Assembly: GCA_947623865.1 (NCBI GenBank)
Contig: CANQIC010000011.1
Location: 1-49,859, forward strand
DNA from: an uncultured Clostridia bacterium
GTDB taxonomy: Bacteria; Bacillota; Clostridia; TANB77; CAG-508
Direction: 5' to 3'
DNA length: 49,859 nt
Shown here: positions 36,732-44,160 of the stretch, piece by piece
Layout: every line of letters begins with the position of its first letter
How positions within the stretch are numbered: the first letter of the stretch is position 1
The notes under the pieces: model-generated
Told to the model about the DNA's origin: nothing
The model's input: the letters and a program-made list of their open reading frames with translations, nothing else
The model's database searches: none
Translations under genes and position numbers: made by a program

Positions 36732-37523
36732 TCATAATATTATGTAGTTTTGTAAAATCAATGTTATTATATTTGTAACACATAAGTAAAATCCTATTGC
36801 TATATTTTTATTTTTTGGTTCTATTATTTCTTTTTTGCTATTATTATTTATGGTTATTTGATTTATAGATATTAATAATAATGTAAATATAATACTTAAT
36901 ATTAATAATTCTTCTCTAATAAATATTGCTATATATGAGCATAATGTTAGAATTTGTATTGCATATGATTCTTTTCCTTTTTTCTTTAATAATATTGTAT
37001 TTATTAGTATTAGTATTAACATGGTAAATAAATATATGACATATCTATATATATTAAATTTTAATGCATATAGATATATTATATAAAGTGTTTCTACTAT
37101 TAATCCAAATAGTAATACAGAATTTAAAACAGTATGATTTTCCTTCTCAATTCCTCCAATAATAAATAAAGTAGATATGAATAATATTCCAAATACAAAA
37201 TATATTAAATTTTCTACTTGTAAATTGTATATATTAATTCTTAATGACATGCCAAATAGAAGGAATGCTATACCAGAAAGAATTTCTAAGCATATGTATC
37301 TTCCTCTTATTTTTTCTTTACAATATCTACATTTACCTCCAAGCAAAATATAGCTTAGTACAGGTATCAAATCTAAAAATTCGAGTTTATGATTACATTT
37401 TGGGCAATATGATCTTCCATGCATTATACTTTGCCTAATTGGCATTCTATATATTGCAAGTGAAAAAAAACTTCCAAACAATGTTCCAATTACAAATATT
37501 AAAAAATACATTATTAATTCCAA
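36732..37523 (-). CDS. prepilin peptidase/N-methyltransferase-like (A24), catalytic Asp replaced
   Basis: 263 residues, about seven membrane helices. The N-terminal methyltransferase domain is plain: GTLFGSFFSLAIYRMP, then CPKC..CRYC with LDLIPVLSYI and GRYICLEILSG. In the peptidase half, where TFPPs have an Asp in IDLEH and another in GxGD, this protein reads GGIEKENH and KGKESYAIQIL: both positions appear to be Glu. So it may methylate but not cleave, or use Glu. TTG start at 37523 fits AAGGAG spacing better than the ATG four codons on. Named PilD-like with that caution. Confidence 0.72.
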   Translation of the reverse strand: MELIMYFLIFVIGTLFGSFFSLAIYRMPIRQSIMHGRSYCPKCNHKLEFLDLIPVLSYILLGGKCRYCKEKIRGRYICLEILSGIAFLLFGMSLRINIYNLQVENLIYFVFGILFISTLFIIGGIEKENHTVLNSVLLFGLIVETLYIIYLYALKFNIYRYVIYLFTMLILILINTILLKKKGKESYAIQILTLCSYIAIFIREELLILSIIFTLLLISINQITINNNSKKEIIEPKNKNIAIGFYLCVTNIITLILQNYIIL

Positions 37524-37546
37524 ATTGCACTCCTTTTATAGTAATT

Positions 37547-37579
37547 TAGGCATATACATTTATCTAATGCATATGCCTA
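37547..37579 (-). other. hairpin between pilin and peptidase genes
   Basis: 9-bp stem TAGGCATAT / ATATGCCTA around a 15-nt loop, in the gap after the pilin gene. It lacks a T-run, so it is more likely an mRNA end-protecting or partial termination hairpin that would raise pilin mRNA over the downstream genes. Confidence 0.5.
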
Positions 37580-37601
37580 TTATGCAAATATTATTTTCAT
37601 A

Positions 37602-37859
37602 TTATTCCCCAACTGGTTGTGGAGCTGCATTGTTTGCGTAATCTTCAATATTATAAACACCATCGTCAATATTTACTAATCCACTAGATAAATTATTTTC
37701 AGCTTCTTGAGCTGCATTTGTATCAGTTGTAGCTTTTTTAGCAGTGCTAAATAATCCTCCTTGTAGGGCTACTGTTACACTAACACCTACTAATATTAAC
37801 ATTACTATTATAGTAATAACTAATGCTACCAATGTAATACCTTTTTGCTCTTTCATCAT
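37602..37859 (-). CDS. type IV pilin (major pilin candidate)
   Basis: 85 residues. Leader MMKEQKG then ITLVALVITIIVMLILVGV, the class-III prepilin signature with cleavage after Gly and a hydrophobic N-terminal helix; residue +5 is Ala, not Glu. The mature globular part is short and acidic (FSTAKKATTDTN.., ending QPVGE). GGAGGG ribosome site. Small size, strong RBS and the following hairpin suggest it is the main subunit. Confidence 0.82.
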   Translation of the reverse strand: MMKEQKGITLVALVITIIVMLILVGVSVTVALQGGLFSTAKKATTDTNAAQEAENNLSSGLVNIDDGVYNIEDYANNAAPQPVGE

Positions 37860-37917
37860 TTGTTTCCCTCCTTTTTTTATATTTTTATATATTATTTATA
37901 TAAATAATATCAACAAT

Positions 37918-38355
37918 TTAATAGTTTTTACCAGGTGTATTTATATATACCTCATTTTTGTTTGTTTCATCCTGTTGACCACCCTGTCCATCACTAGTAT
38001 TTGATGTATTGGTGTTTTTTGTGCTGTTATTTTCTGTTGAATTAGTTGAAGTTTCTGTAGTATTTGTTGTATAATCTGCAAATGGATTTGCTTTTCCTTT
38101 ATCGTAATCATTTGTAGATTCATATAAGTCCAAATCGGAACTATCAATATAATATGTTCTTACTATATTTTGTTGGTCAGATACAGAATCTTCTAATTCT
38201 TTTTTTATATCTTCTGGAATAGTATATGGTTGTATACTAATTGGTACTGTTTTATTATTTGGAATATAGTCATAAAATACTATTGCTAACAATAAAGCTA
38301 CTGCTATTAAAAGTAATACTACTATTCCTATTTCTTTAATAATTCTTTTTGCCAT
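37918..38355 (-). CDS. pilus operon membrane protein, PilP-like position
   Basis: 145 residues. One membrane helix (about 9-28) followed by an extracytoplasmic part and a long Asn/Thr/Ser-rich tail with repeated NTS-type blocks. PYTIPEDIKKELEDSV and NPFADYT faintly recall PilP-type partners of PilN/PilO, and gene order (after PilO-like) fits, but sequence support is weak. GGAGGAG ribosome site. Confidence 0.5.
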   Translation of the reverse strand: MAKRIIKEIGIVVLLLIAVALLLAIVFYDYIPNNKTVPISIQPYTIPEDIKKELEDSVSDQQNIVRTYYIDSSDLDLYESTNDYDKGKANPFADYTTNTTETSTNSTENNSTKNTNTSNTSDGQGGQQDETNKNEVYINTPGKNY

Positions 38356-38371
38356 TTTTCTCCTCCATAAT

Positions 38372-39091
38372 TTAATCTAGAGTAATACCTATATTCTCCA
38401 CTGTGAATTTTGCTTGTAATGTAATTCCATCATTTTCTGAACGTGTTTCTTCACTATTGTTGTCTTTCTTATCTGAGTTAGATTCATTATCATTATTATT
38501 TGTATCGTTTGAGCCATTTGAATTGTTATTATCAGAATTTTCTGAATTTTCATTATTTTCTTGTGCATTATTTATTTGTGATGAAATAACAAAATCTTTA
38601 ATTTCAAAATTTAATTCTTCATCATTTTCTATATCATACAGAAAATCAGTTATACTTGTGTAGCTACCGATTAGAGTAAACTGTAAATCATAAACATCTT
38701 GCGTTTGTGTAGATTTTAAATCTAAATTTAATGACTGTACTCCTCTGTCTTTTCTATAATTTCCAAGTATTGTCCATAAATAATGTATTTTATATGTTTT
38801 AATTTCTACAGTTCCAAGTGAGTTTTCCTCTTTATTATATAAATTTTTACTTTCAAATTCTTGCTTACTTATTTTTAATTTTTTTATAGCATCTTCTAAT
38901 CCATCAACCTCTGTAGGATAAGTTTTGTTTGAAAGATCATTTGCTTCATTATAATCATTCTCCAATTTATTACTTGCAGCTTTTATATTATTAATGCCTT
39001 TTATATTTAAAAAATTTATACCCTTTGCAAGTGAGAAATAGGTTAAAATTAATAATAAAATAATTAAAACTGATATTAATATTTTTTTCAC
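38372..39091 (-). CDS. PilO-like pilus alignment protein
   Basis: 239 residues. One N-terminal membrane helix (about 4-22), a helical stretch (25-80), then a beta-rich segment VEIKTYKIHYLWTILGN..LQFTLIGSYTSITDFLYDIE, the PilO-type fold (short-range pairing with PilN), and a low-complexity Asn/Asp/Ser-rich insertion at about 175-220 before a last strand. Start is GTG at 39091 with GGAGAG upstream. Lies directly after the PilMN fusion, as PilO does. Confidence 0.68.
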   Translation of the reverse strand: MKKILISVLIILLLILTYFSLAKGINFLNIKGINNIKAASNKLENDYNEANDLSNKTYPTEVDGLEDAIKKLKISKQEFESKNLYNKEENSLGTVEIKTYKIHYLWTILGNYRKDRGVQSLNLDLKSTQTQDVYDLQFTLIGSYTSITDFLYDIENDEELNFEIKDFVISSQINNAQENNENSENSDNNNSNGSNDTNNNDNESNSDKKDNNSEETRSENDGITLQAKFTVENIGITLD

Positions 39092-39116
39092 AATACTCTC
39101 CTTTTAATGTATAATT

Positions 39117-40763
39117 TTAATATGGTAATTTGCCTTCTATGCTAACTACAACAAATTCTTCTTGTCTTACTCCTGATGTAGAAGTTACATCTCTTAAAAT
39201 TCCTTCATTTTTTATTTTAGCTATGAAATATCCTAGTTGTTCGTATTCTTTTGATTGAGCTTGTATTTTTATTGTTTTTCCAGATGTATTTTCTATTGAT
39301 AATAATTGTACTTCTTTTGGTATATTAAACATTATTTCTGTCAAGAAATTTGGAAGTACATTTTTCTTTGCATAACTTTGTGTAAGTTTATCATTAGATT
39401 CATTTATTTTTTCAATCATTGAATTGTACTGTTCTGTTCTTTCTTTTACAAGCCTTAAATTGTTTGATACATCAGATATTTGCTTGTTAGAATCTGAAAT
39501 AAAAGCTTGAACTTCTGTTTCTTTTTTATTAATTTGATTAATAAGTATATTCGAAAATATTGCATATACTACCACTAAAATTAATATTCCTCCAGCAAAT
39601 CTGATCATATTTCTTTCGATATTATCTAATGATTCTTTAAAACTTGTTTTAAAAATATCTTTTAACTTAGCTATTTTAGATGTATTATTATTAGTCTTAT
39701 TTCTACCAGATGAACCACCTATTTGCATATTTAATAAATCACTTAATCGTTCTAATGCTCCTTTAGTTTTAAAGTTTACTTCTTTATATCCTACTCCTAT
39801 ACCTTGAAGTGCCAAAGCTATTGCAGAATTTACTTCTATATAGTCTCTTATATTTAATTTTATATTTGATTTTTGAACAAAAAATGGAGCTAATATTTCA
39901 CATTTTTTTTCAAGAAAGTTTTCTTGAAAATATAAATCAATGTTGTTAATTGCAGCTGCAAGACCTGTTATATATATTTCATCTATATCTATTCCACTAG
40001 CATTAATAACATCTTTTAATTTTTCAACAATCTTATATAAAGTAGGCATTATATCTTCCATGTATTCATTTTCTTCAACTTGAAGATTTCTACCTTGTGT
40101 AGTATATATAGTAGTATTTTTACATATTTCATATGCTTTAGCATACGAGTTTTCCTTCATTATAATATTGTCAAGGATTTCTTGCATTCCTGTTTCAATA
40201 ATTTCTACTTTGTTAATTTTACCATTAACTATAAATGTAACAGATGTATTTTTTTCTATATTTACAATAACTTTATTCTTTTTATCTATACCACGTAATA
40301 AACTTACTATACTAATTGGTAATGGTGATATACTATTTACTCTAAATCCTGATAATACTTGTAGTTTTTCTGCTATATCAGATTTTTCTGTATATGCGTA
40401 TAAGCTTGTAATTTTATCTTTGTCATCTAAATTAGGTATTAACAAATTTCTGTAATCTAAAGCATTACTATTCTTATGATTTTCAGTACAAAAATACTCA
40501 AATTCAGTTTTTACTGCCTTATTTAGATCTTTTTGATTAAGCAAGCTAAATAATTCTGCATAAGTATAATTTTCATTTGATAAGTTAGTACTAATTGGAA
40601 TTTTATAACTATATGTTTCATTTACAATTTGCTTAACTGTATCATCTATATCATCATAGAACTTTATTCCAAATGCTTCAACTTTAAAATTATCACGTTC
40701 TTTAGAAACTTTTGCATATTTAATTATATTATTTTCTATATATAATCCTAAACAACTTGACAT
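39117..40763 (-). CDS. PilM-PilN fusion protein
   Basis: 548 residues. Residues 1-330 are an actin-like PilM domain (GLYIENNIIKYAKV, INSISPLPISIVSLL, a long ATP-binding core with YITGLAAAINNIDLY); residues 335-380 a linker; a membrane helix at about 393-412; then a PilN-like part with coiled coil (415-470) and VQLLSIENTSGKTIKIQAQSK. In most bacteria PilM is a separate cytosolic protein that binds the N-terminal tail of PilN; here they are joined. First gene of the operon, with own promoter. AAGGAG ribosome site. Confidence 0.8.
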   Translation of the reverse strand: MSSCLGLYIENNIIKYAKVSKERDNFKVEAFGIKFYDDIDDTVKQIVNETYSYKIPISTNLSNENYTYAELFSLLNQKDLNKAVKTEFEYFCTENHKNSNALDYRNLLIPNLDDKDKITSLYAYTEKSDIAEKLQVLSGFRVNSISPLPISIVSLLRGIDKKNKVIVNIEKNTSVTFIVNGKINKVEIIETGMQEILDNIIMKENSYAKAYEICKNTTIYTTQGRNLQVEENEYMEDIMPTLYKIVEKLKDVINASGIDIDEIYITGLAAAINNIDLYFQENFLEKKCEILAPFFVQKSNIKLNIRDYIEVNSAIALALQGIGVGYKEVNFKTKGALERLSDLLNMQIGGSSGRNKTNNNTSKIAKLKDIFKTSFKESLDNIERNMIRFAGGILILVVVYAIFSNILINQINKKETEVQAFISDSNKQISDVSNNLRLVKERTEQYNSMIEKINESNDKLTQSYAKKNVLPNFLTEIMFNIPKEVQLLSIENTSGKTIKIQAQSKEYEQLGYFIAKIKNEGILRDVTSTSGVRQEEFVVVSIEGKLPY

Positions 40764-40882
40764 TTTTTTCTCCTTAATTTTTATTATTTTATTAATATTT
40801 TATATTTTTTTACATGTTTGATACTTGAACATTTCTCATGTTTTAACAAAATATTCAATTTTAACAAATTTTTTTCACTATC

Positions 40883-40910
40883 ATTTTATATTAGTTTAGT
40901 TAAAAGTCAA
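40883..40910 (-). promoter_or_regulatory. promoter of the pilus operon
   Basis: Minus strand -35 TTGACT (40905-40910), 16-bp spacer, -10 TAAAAT (40883-40888), about 120 bases upstream of pilMN, leaving an AT-rich leader. Upstream lie direct repeats of ATTTAATTGTA (40930-40952). I saw no c-di-GMP riboswitch. Confidence 0.6.
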
Positions 40911-41035
40911 TATCTTTAGCACAATTATAATTTAATTGTAATTTAATTGTAACATAACTGTAATATATGATTTTTGAAATTATTTGCATATTTTTAGCAG
41001 TTTTGGAAAATATAAAGTTATCAAGTTAATTTGAG

Positions 41036-41066
41036 GTCATATTGTGAAAATATTTTTTCACAATAT
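41036..41066. other. hairpin in the pil/dodecin divergent region
   Basis: A stem of about 13 bp, CATATTGTGAAAA / TTTTCACAATATG, 31 bases in total. No T-run of note. It lies about 150 bases upstream of dodecin and 270 upstream of pilMN; its role is unknown. Confidence 0.5.
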
Positions 41067-41125
41067 GTGCTACAATCGCTATTACCTTTGAGATTTACTA
41101 ATTTCATTTATAAACTCAAATTGAC

Positions 41126-41173
41126 AAATAAAAGCCTCTATCATTCTTACAATTTATATTAGAGGTTTTATTT
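41126..41173. terminator. terminator or attenuator upstream of the dodecin-spoVA operon
   Basis: Stem AAATAAAAGCCTCTA / TAGAGGTTTTATTT with one bulged G and a 19-nt loop, ending in T-rich sequence on both strands, just 46 bases before the dodecin start. Since no gene ends here, it may attenuate transcription into the operon. Confidence 0.5.
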
Positions 41174-41218
41174 AAAATTTATTAGAGCATAAAATTGCTC
41201 GAATGGAGGTTTTTATAT

Positions 41219-41446
41219 ATGACAATAGAAAAACATTTAAAACTAACTGGTATATCTGATGTGTCATGGAAAGATGCTATAAACAAAACAATAATGGAAG
41301 CATCTAAAACTATTGATTATATTTCATCTGTTACTGTATTAGAACAAACAGCTAAAATTGATGGAAATAAAATTGTTCAATACTACTCTACAATAGATTT
41401 ATCTTTTAGTATTGATGAAACTAGAGACAATAGAAAGGAGAACTAG
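41219..41446 (+). CDS. dodecin (flavin-binding small protein)
   Basis: 75 residues. Pattern as in bacterial dodecins: GISDVSWKDAINKTIMEASKT, VTVLEQTAKIDGNKIVQYYSTI, DLSFSID; a dodecamer that stores or buffers flavins. The ATG at 41219 was chosen for ATGGAGG eight bases upstream. It lies five bases ahead of spoVAC, so it is probably transcribed with the spore operon. If so it would be made in the forespore, an unusual location for dodecin. Confidence 0.85.
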   Translation: MTIEKHLKLTGISDVSWKDAINKTIMEASKTIDYISSVTVLEQTAKIDGNKIVQYYSTIDLSFSIDETRDNRKEN

Positions 41447-41451
41447 TACCA

Positions 41452-41916
41452 ATGAAACCTATTAATACACAAAAAGAATATCAAGAATATGTTAATCAAA
41501 AATCACCAAACTCACCGATAATAAAAAACTGTTTTAATGCATTCTGGGTTGGTGGACTAATTTGTACAATTGGACAATTTATAATGGAAATTTGTAAATA
41601 TAGAGGTTTAGATAATGAGTTAAGTGCAACTATAACTTCAATTATATTAATATTTTTAAGTGCATTTCTAACAGCTCTTAATATATTTAATAAAATTGGT
41701 AAATTTGCTGGGGCAGGCTCTCTTGTTCCTATTACGGGTTTTGCAAACTCAATTGTATCTCCTGCTATGGAATATAAATCTGAAGGATACGTTATGGGAG
41801 TTGGTGCAAAAATGTTTACAGTAGCTGGTCCAGTACTAGTTTATGGTATTTCAACATCTATTCTTGTAGGTATATTATACTTAATTTTTAACACTCAAAC
41901 AATAACATTAGTATAA
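41452..41916 (+). CDS. spoVAC: SpoVAC, spore Ca-dipicolinate channel subunit
   Basis: 154 residues, four membrane helices. Typical start (..YQEYVNQKSPNSP..NCFNAFWVGGLICTIGQ), then KFAGAGSLVPITGFANSIVSPAMEYKSEG, the family hallmark. Moves Ca-dipicolinate into the forespore and out at germination, with SpoVAD and SpoVAE. GGAGAAC ribosome site. No CGG codon (ACG GGT contains it out of phase). Confidence 0.94.
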   Translation: MKPINTQKEYQEYVNQKSPNSPIIKNCFNAFWVGGLICTIGQFIMEICKYRGLDNELSATITSIILIFLSAFLTALNIFNKIGKFAGAGSLVPITGFANSIVSPAMEYKSEGYVMGVGAKMFTVAGPVLVYGISTSILVGILYLIFNTQTITLV

Positions 41917-41943
41917 CACTTTAATTGTTTTATATTTATATAT

Positions 41944-42050
41944 ATTGTAATTTGTTTTGAGAAAATTTTATTTCATATTGTGGGTCGGTCAAGACCGACC
42001 CCTACAACGGTTGCAATAAAATTAATCACTCAAAAACAATTTTCTTAACA
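41944..42050. repeat. palindromic repeat between spoVAC and spoVAD
   Basis: Left end ATTGTAATTTGT; interior palindrome GGGTCGGTC-AA-GACCGACCC (41978-41997) plus CCTACAAC..TTGCAATAAAATTAATC, the same right-hand block as in the repeats at 24376 and 43490; right end diverged. Interrupts the spoVA operon, but 21 bases remain for the spoVAD ribosome site. Confidence 0.65.
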
Positions 42051-42071
42051 GTTAAACAGAAAGGAGATTTT

Positions 42072-43085
42072 ATGCAAAAAATAGGTAGTCAAAGTATTAA
42101 ATTTGATAATCCAATAAATATATTAGAAACTGCATCTATAGTTGGTCCAAAAGAAGCAGAAGGACCAATGGCTCAGTATTTTGATAAATGTCTAGAAGAT
42201 GAATTTTGGGGAGAGAAAACTTGGGAAAAAGCAGAAAGTAAAATTATTAGAGAAACTGTAAATTCTAGTATTATCAAATCAAAAGTTCCTGCAGACAAAA
42301 TAGATTACTGTTTTGCAGGTGATTTGTTAAATCAATGTATTTCGTCTAGTTTTGGTTTAAGAGAATTAAATGTTCCTTTTTTTGGAATATTTGGAGCCTG
42401 TTCAACATTTGTAGAAGCTCTAAGTTTAGCCTCTGTTTTTATTGATGGAGGTGGAGCAGAAAACGTTATAGCAGCAGTTTCTAGTCATTTTTGCAGTGCA
42501 GAAAAACAGTTTAGATTTCCTCTAGAACTTGGTAATCAAAGGCCACCTTCTTCACAATGGACTGTAACTGGAGCAGGTTCAGCAATAGTATCTAAGAATG
42601 GAAACGGTCCATATATAACAAATATTACAACTGGAAAAATTGTAGACATGGGAATAAAAGATGCAAATAACATGGGAGCTGCAATGGCACCTGCATTTGT
42701 TGATACACTTTTAACACATTTTAAAGATACTGGTAGAAATCCAAGTTATTATGATGGAATATTTTCTGGAGATTTAGGATATATAGGAAAGGAAATAGCA
42801 ACTGAGCTTTGTCAAACTAAAGGATATAATATCAAAAATAATTATAATGACTGTGGGGTTATGATTTTTGATAAAGAAAATCAAGATACTCATTCTGGTG
42901 GTTCTGGGTGTGCATGTTGTGGATCAATCTTCTCTGGATATTTATTTAATCAATTAAAGCAAAAAAAATTAAATAAAATACTTCTTATAGCAACTGGAGC
43001 ACTAACAAATGCTACTTCTTCTCAACAAGGTGAGTCTATTCCTGGTATTGCACATGCTATATCTATAGAGAATCAAATTAATTAA
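42072..43085 (+). CDS. spoVAD: SpoVAD, spore dipicolinate-binding protein
   Basis: 337 residues, a thiolase-like fold. ASIVGPKEAEGPMAQYFDKC, DYCFAGDLLNQCISSSFGLRELN, GIFGACSTFVEALSLA, SSHFCSAEKQFRFPLELGNQRPPSSQWTVTG and a closing GALTNATSSQQGESIPGIAHA all match the family; several of these carry its dipicolinate-binding pocket. ATG at 42072 with AGAAAGGAG. 17 bp before spoVAE. Confidence 0.95.
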   Translation: MQKIGSQSIKFDNPINILETASIVGPKEAEGPMAQYFDKCLEDEFWGEKTWEKAESKIIRETVNSSIIKSKVPADKIDYCFAGDLLNQCISSSFGLRELNVPFFGIFGACSTFVEALSLASVFIDGGGAENVIAAVSSHFCSAEKQFRFPLELGNQRPPSSQWTVTGAGSAIVSKNGNGPYITNITTGKIVDMGIKDANNMGAAMAPAFVDTLLTHFKDTGRNPSYYDGIFSGDLGYIGKEIATELCQTKGYNIKNNYNDCGVMIFDKENQDTHSGGSGCACCGSIFSGYLFNQLKQKKLNKILLIATGALTNATSSQQGESIPGIAHAISIENQIN

Positions 43086-43102
43086 TAGAAAGGATTTATA
43101 TT

Positions 43103-43494
43103 ATGCAAGATTTTTTTAATAATTTAGATTGGATGCAGATTTTACGCTGTTTTATAGTAGGTGGATTAATTTGTATTATTGGACAAATTTTAATTGATAA
43201 AACTAAATTAACCCCTGCAAGAATACTTGTTATATTTGTAACTACTGGAGCAATACTTCGGAGGTCTTCGGAATATACCAAAAATTAATTGATTTTGCAG
43301 GTGCAGGAGCAACGGTTCCTTTAACTGGTTTTGGTAATCTTCTTGCTAAAGGTGCTATTCAAAAAGTACAAGAATCAGGTTTAGTTGGAGCATTCACTGG
43401 TGGAACTGCAGCAGCTGCTGGAGGAATTGCATCAGCAGTATTCTTCGGATATATTGCATCACTTGTTTCAAAACCAAAAATGAAAAAGCAATAA
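43103..43494 (+). CDS. spoVAE: SpoVAE, spore Ca-dipicolinate channel subunit, two +1 shift sites
   Basis: 129 residues after two shifts. Membrane protein with GGLICIIGQILIDKTKLTPARILV, FAGAGATVPLTGFGN and a C-terminal GAFTGGTAAAAGGIASAVFFGY, all family hallmarks. In-phase CGG occur at 43259-43261 and 43269-43271: ATA CTT C GGA GGT CTT C GGA ATA. Skipping both gives GAIL-GGL-GIYQKLIDFAGAG; either one alone leaves the gene out of frame. Unshifted reading stops after 61 codons. The stop TAA (43492-43494) lies in a repeat remnant. AGAAAGGA ribosome site. Note TTC TTC GGA downstream contains CGG out of phase with no shift. Confidence 0.93.
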
Positions 43495-43518
43495 ATTTAA
43501 TCACACAAGCAACAATTT
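43490..43518. repeat. remnant right end of a MITE-like repeat
   Basis: CAATAAATTTAATC followed by ACAAGCAACAATTT matches the right end of the 24376 repeat. The spoVAE stop codon comes from this segment. Confidence 0.55.
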
Positions 43519-43527
43519 ATTTAACCA

Positions 43528-43566
43528 CAAAAAAAGAAGTTGAATTTATTTCAACTTCAATTTTTA
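43528..43566. terminator. bidirectional terminator between spoVAE and rplT
   Basis: Stem GAAGTTGAA / TTCAACTTC flanked by A7 and T-rich runs, ends the converging spoVA and infC-rplT transcripts. Confidence 0.82.
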
Positions 43567-43573
43567 ATTTTAT

Positions 43574-43924
43574 CTATGCTTTTTTTGCAATTTCTGCAAT
43601 TTCAGTAAATGCTTTCATATCATTTACTGCTAAGTCTGCTAACATTTTTCTGTTGATTGTAACATTAGCTTTTTTTAAACCTGCAATCATTTTGCTATAT
43701 GTTGTTCCATTCATTCTTGCTGCAGCATTAATTCTTGTAATCCATAATTTTCTAAAATCACTTTTTTTATCTTTTCTTCCAACATAAGCATATGATAATG
43801 ATTTTAGTACTGCTTGGTTTGCATTTCTGAATCTATAACTTTTTGCTCCAAAATATCCTTTTGCTTGTTTTAATACTTTTTTATGTTTTTTTCTTGTTAT
43901 TCTTGCTGTTTTAACTCTTGCCAT
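43574..43924 (-). CDS. rplT: 50S ribosomal protein L20
   Basis: 116 residues. [59 protein letters not shown]: standard L20. Binds 23S rRNA in early assembly and, in Firmicutes, the infC leader as feedback repressor. Last gene of infC-rpmI-rplT. Confidence 0.97.
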   Translation of the reverse strand: MARVKTARITRKKHKKVLKQAKGYFGAKSYRFRNANQAVLKSLSYAYVGRKDKKSDFRKLWITRINAAARMNGTTYSKMIAGLKKANVTINRKMLADLAVNDMKAFTEIAEIAKKA

Positions 43925-43937
43925 TTAAATTCCCTCC

Positions 43938-44135
43938 TTAACCATATGGTAATAATTTTTTAACTCCTGCTTCACATGTTTTATCTGCATAAGCTTTTGC
44001 TCTTCTTGACATTTTTTGTCTCTTTGTTTTTGTTGCTAATCTATGCCTAGAATTAGCTGATGTTCTTTTTACTTTTCCTTTAGCTGTATAAGCATATCTT
44101 TTTGCAGCTGCTTTATTTGTTTTTAATTTTGGCAT
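43938..44135 (-). CDS. rpmI: 50S ribosomal protein L35
   Basis: 65 residues, basic. MPKLKTNKAAAKR, KGKVKRTSANSRHRLATKTKR; a standard L35. 13 bp ahead of rplT and 25 bp after infC. Confidence 0.97.
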   Translation of the reverse strand: MPKLKTNKAAAKRYAYTAKGKVKRTSANSRHRLATKTKRQKMSRRAKAYADKTCEAGVKKLLPYG

Positions 44136-44160
44136 TTTTTGTACCTCCCTATTATGATTA

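Noticed and set aside
40764-41218. c-di-GMP riboswitch controlling the pilus operon, as in some clostridia
   Set aside because: I saw hairpins and an AT-rich leader but none of the conserved c-di-GMP-I or -II core sequences.
1971-43271. RF2-type programmed frameshift as the mechanism
   Set aside because: The prfB signal needs an internal Shine-Dalgarno and a CTT TGA C slippery stop. None of these sites has a stop codon, and no common upstream Shine-Dalgarno is evident.
1971-43271. P-site tRNA slippage as the main mechanism
   Set aside because: The P-site codons vary widely (GCC, AAT, CTT, AGT, ACA, CTC, GCT, GTT, TCT, ATT) and most cannot re-pair one base on; the constant element is CGG in the A site followed by a readable GGN.
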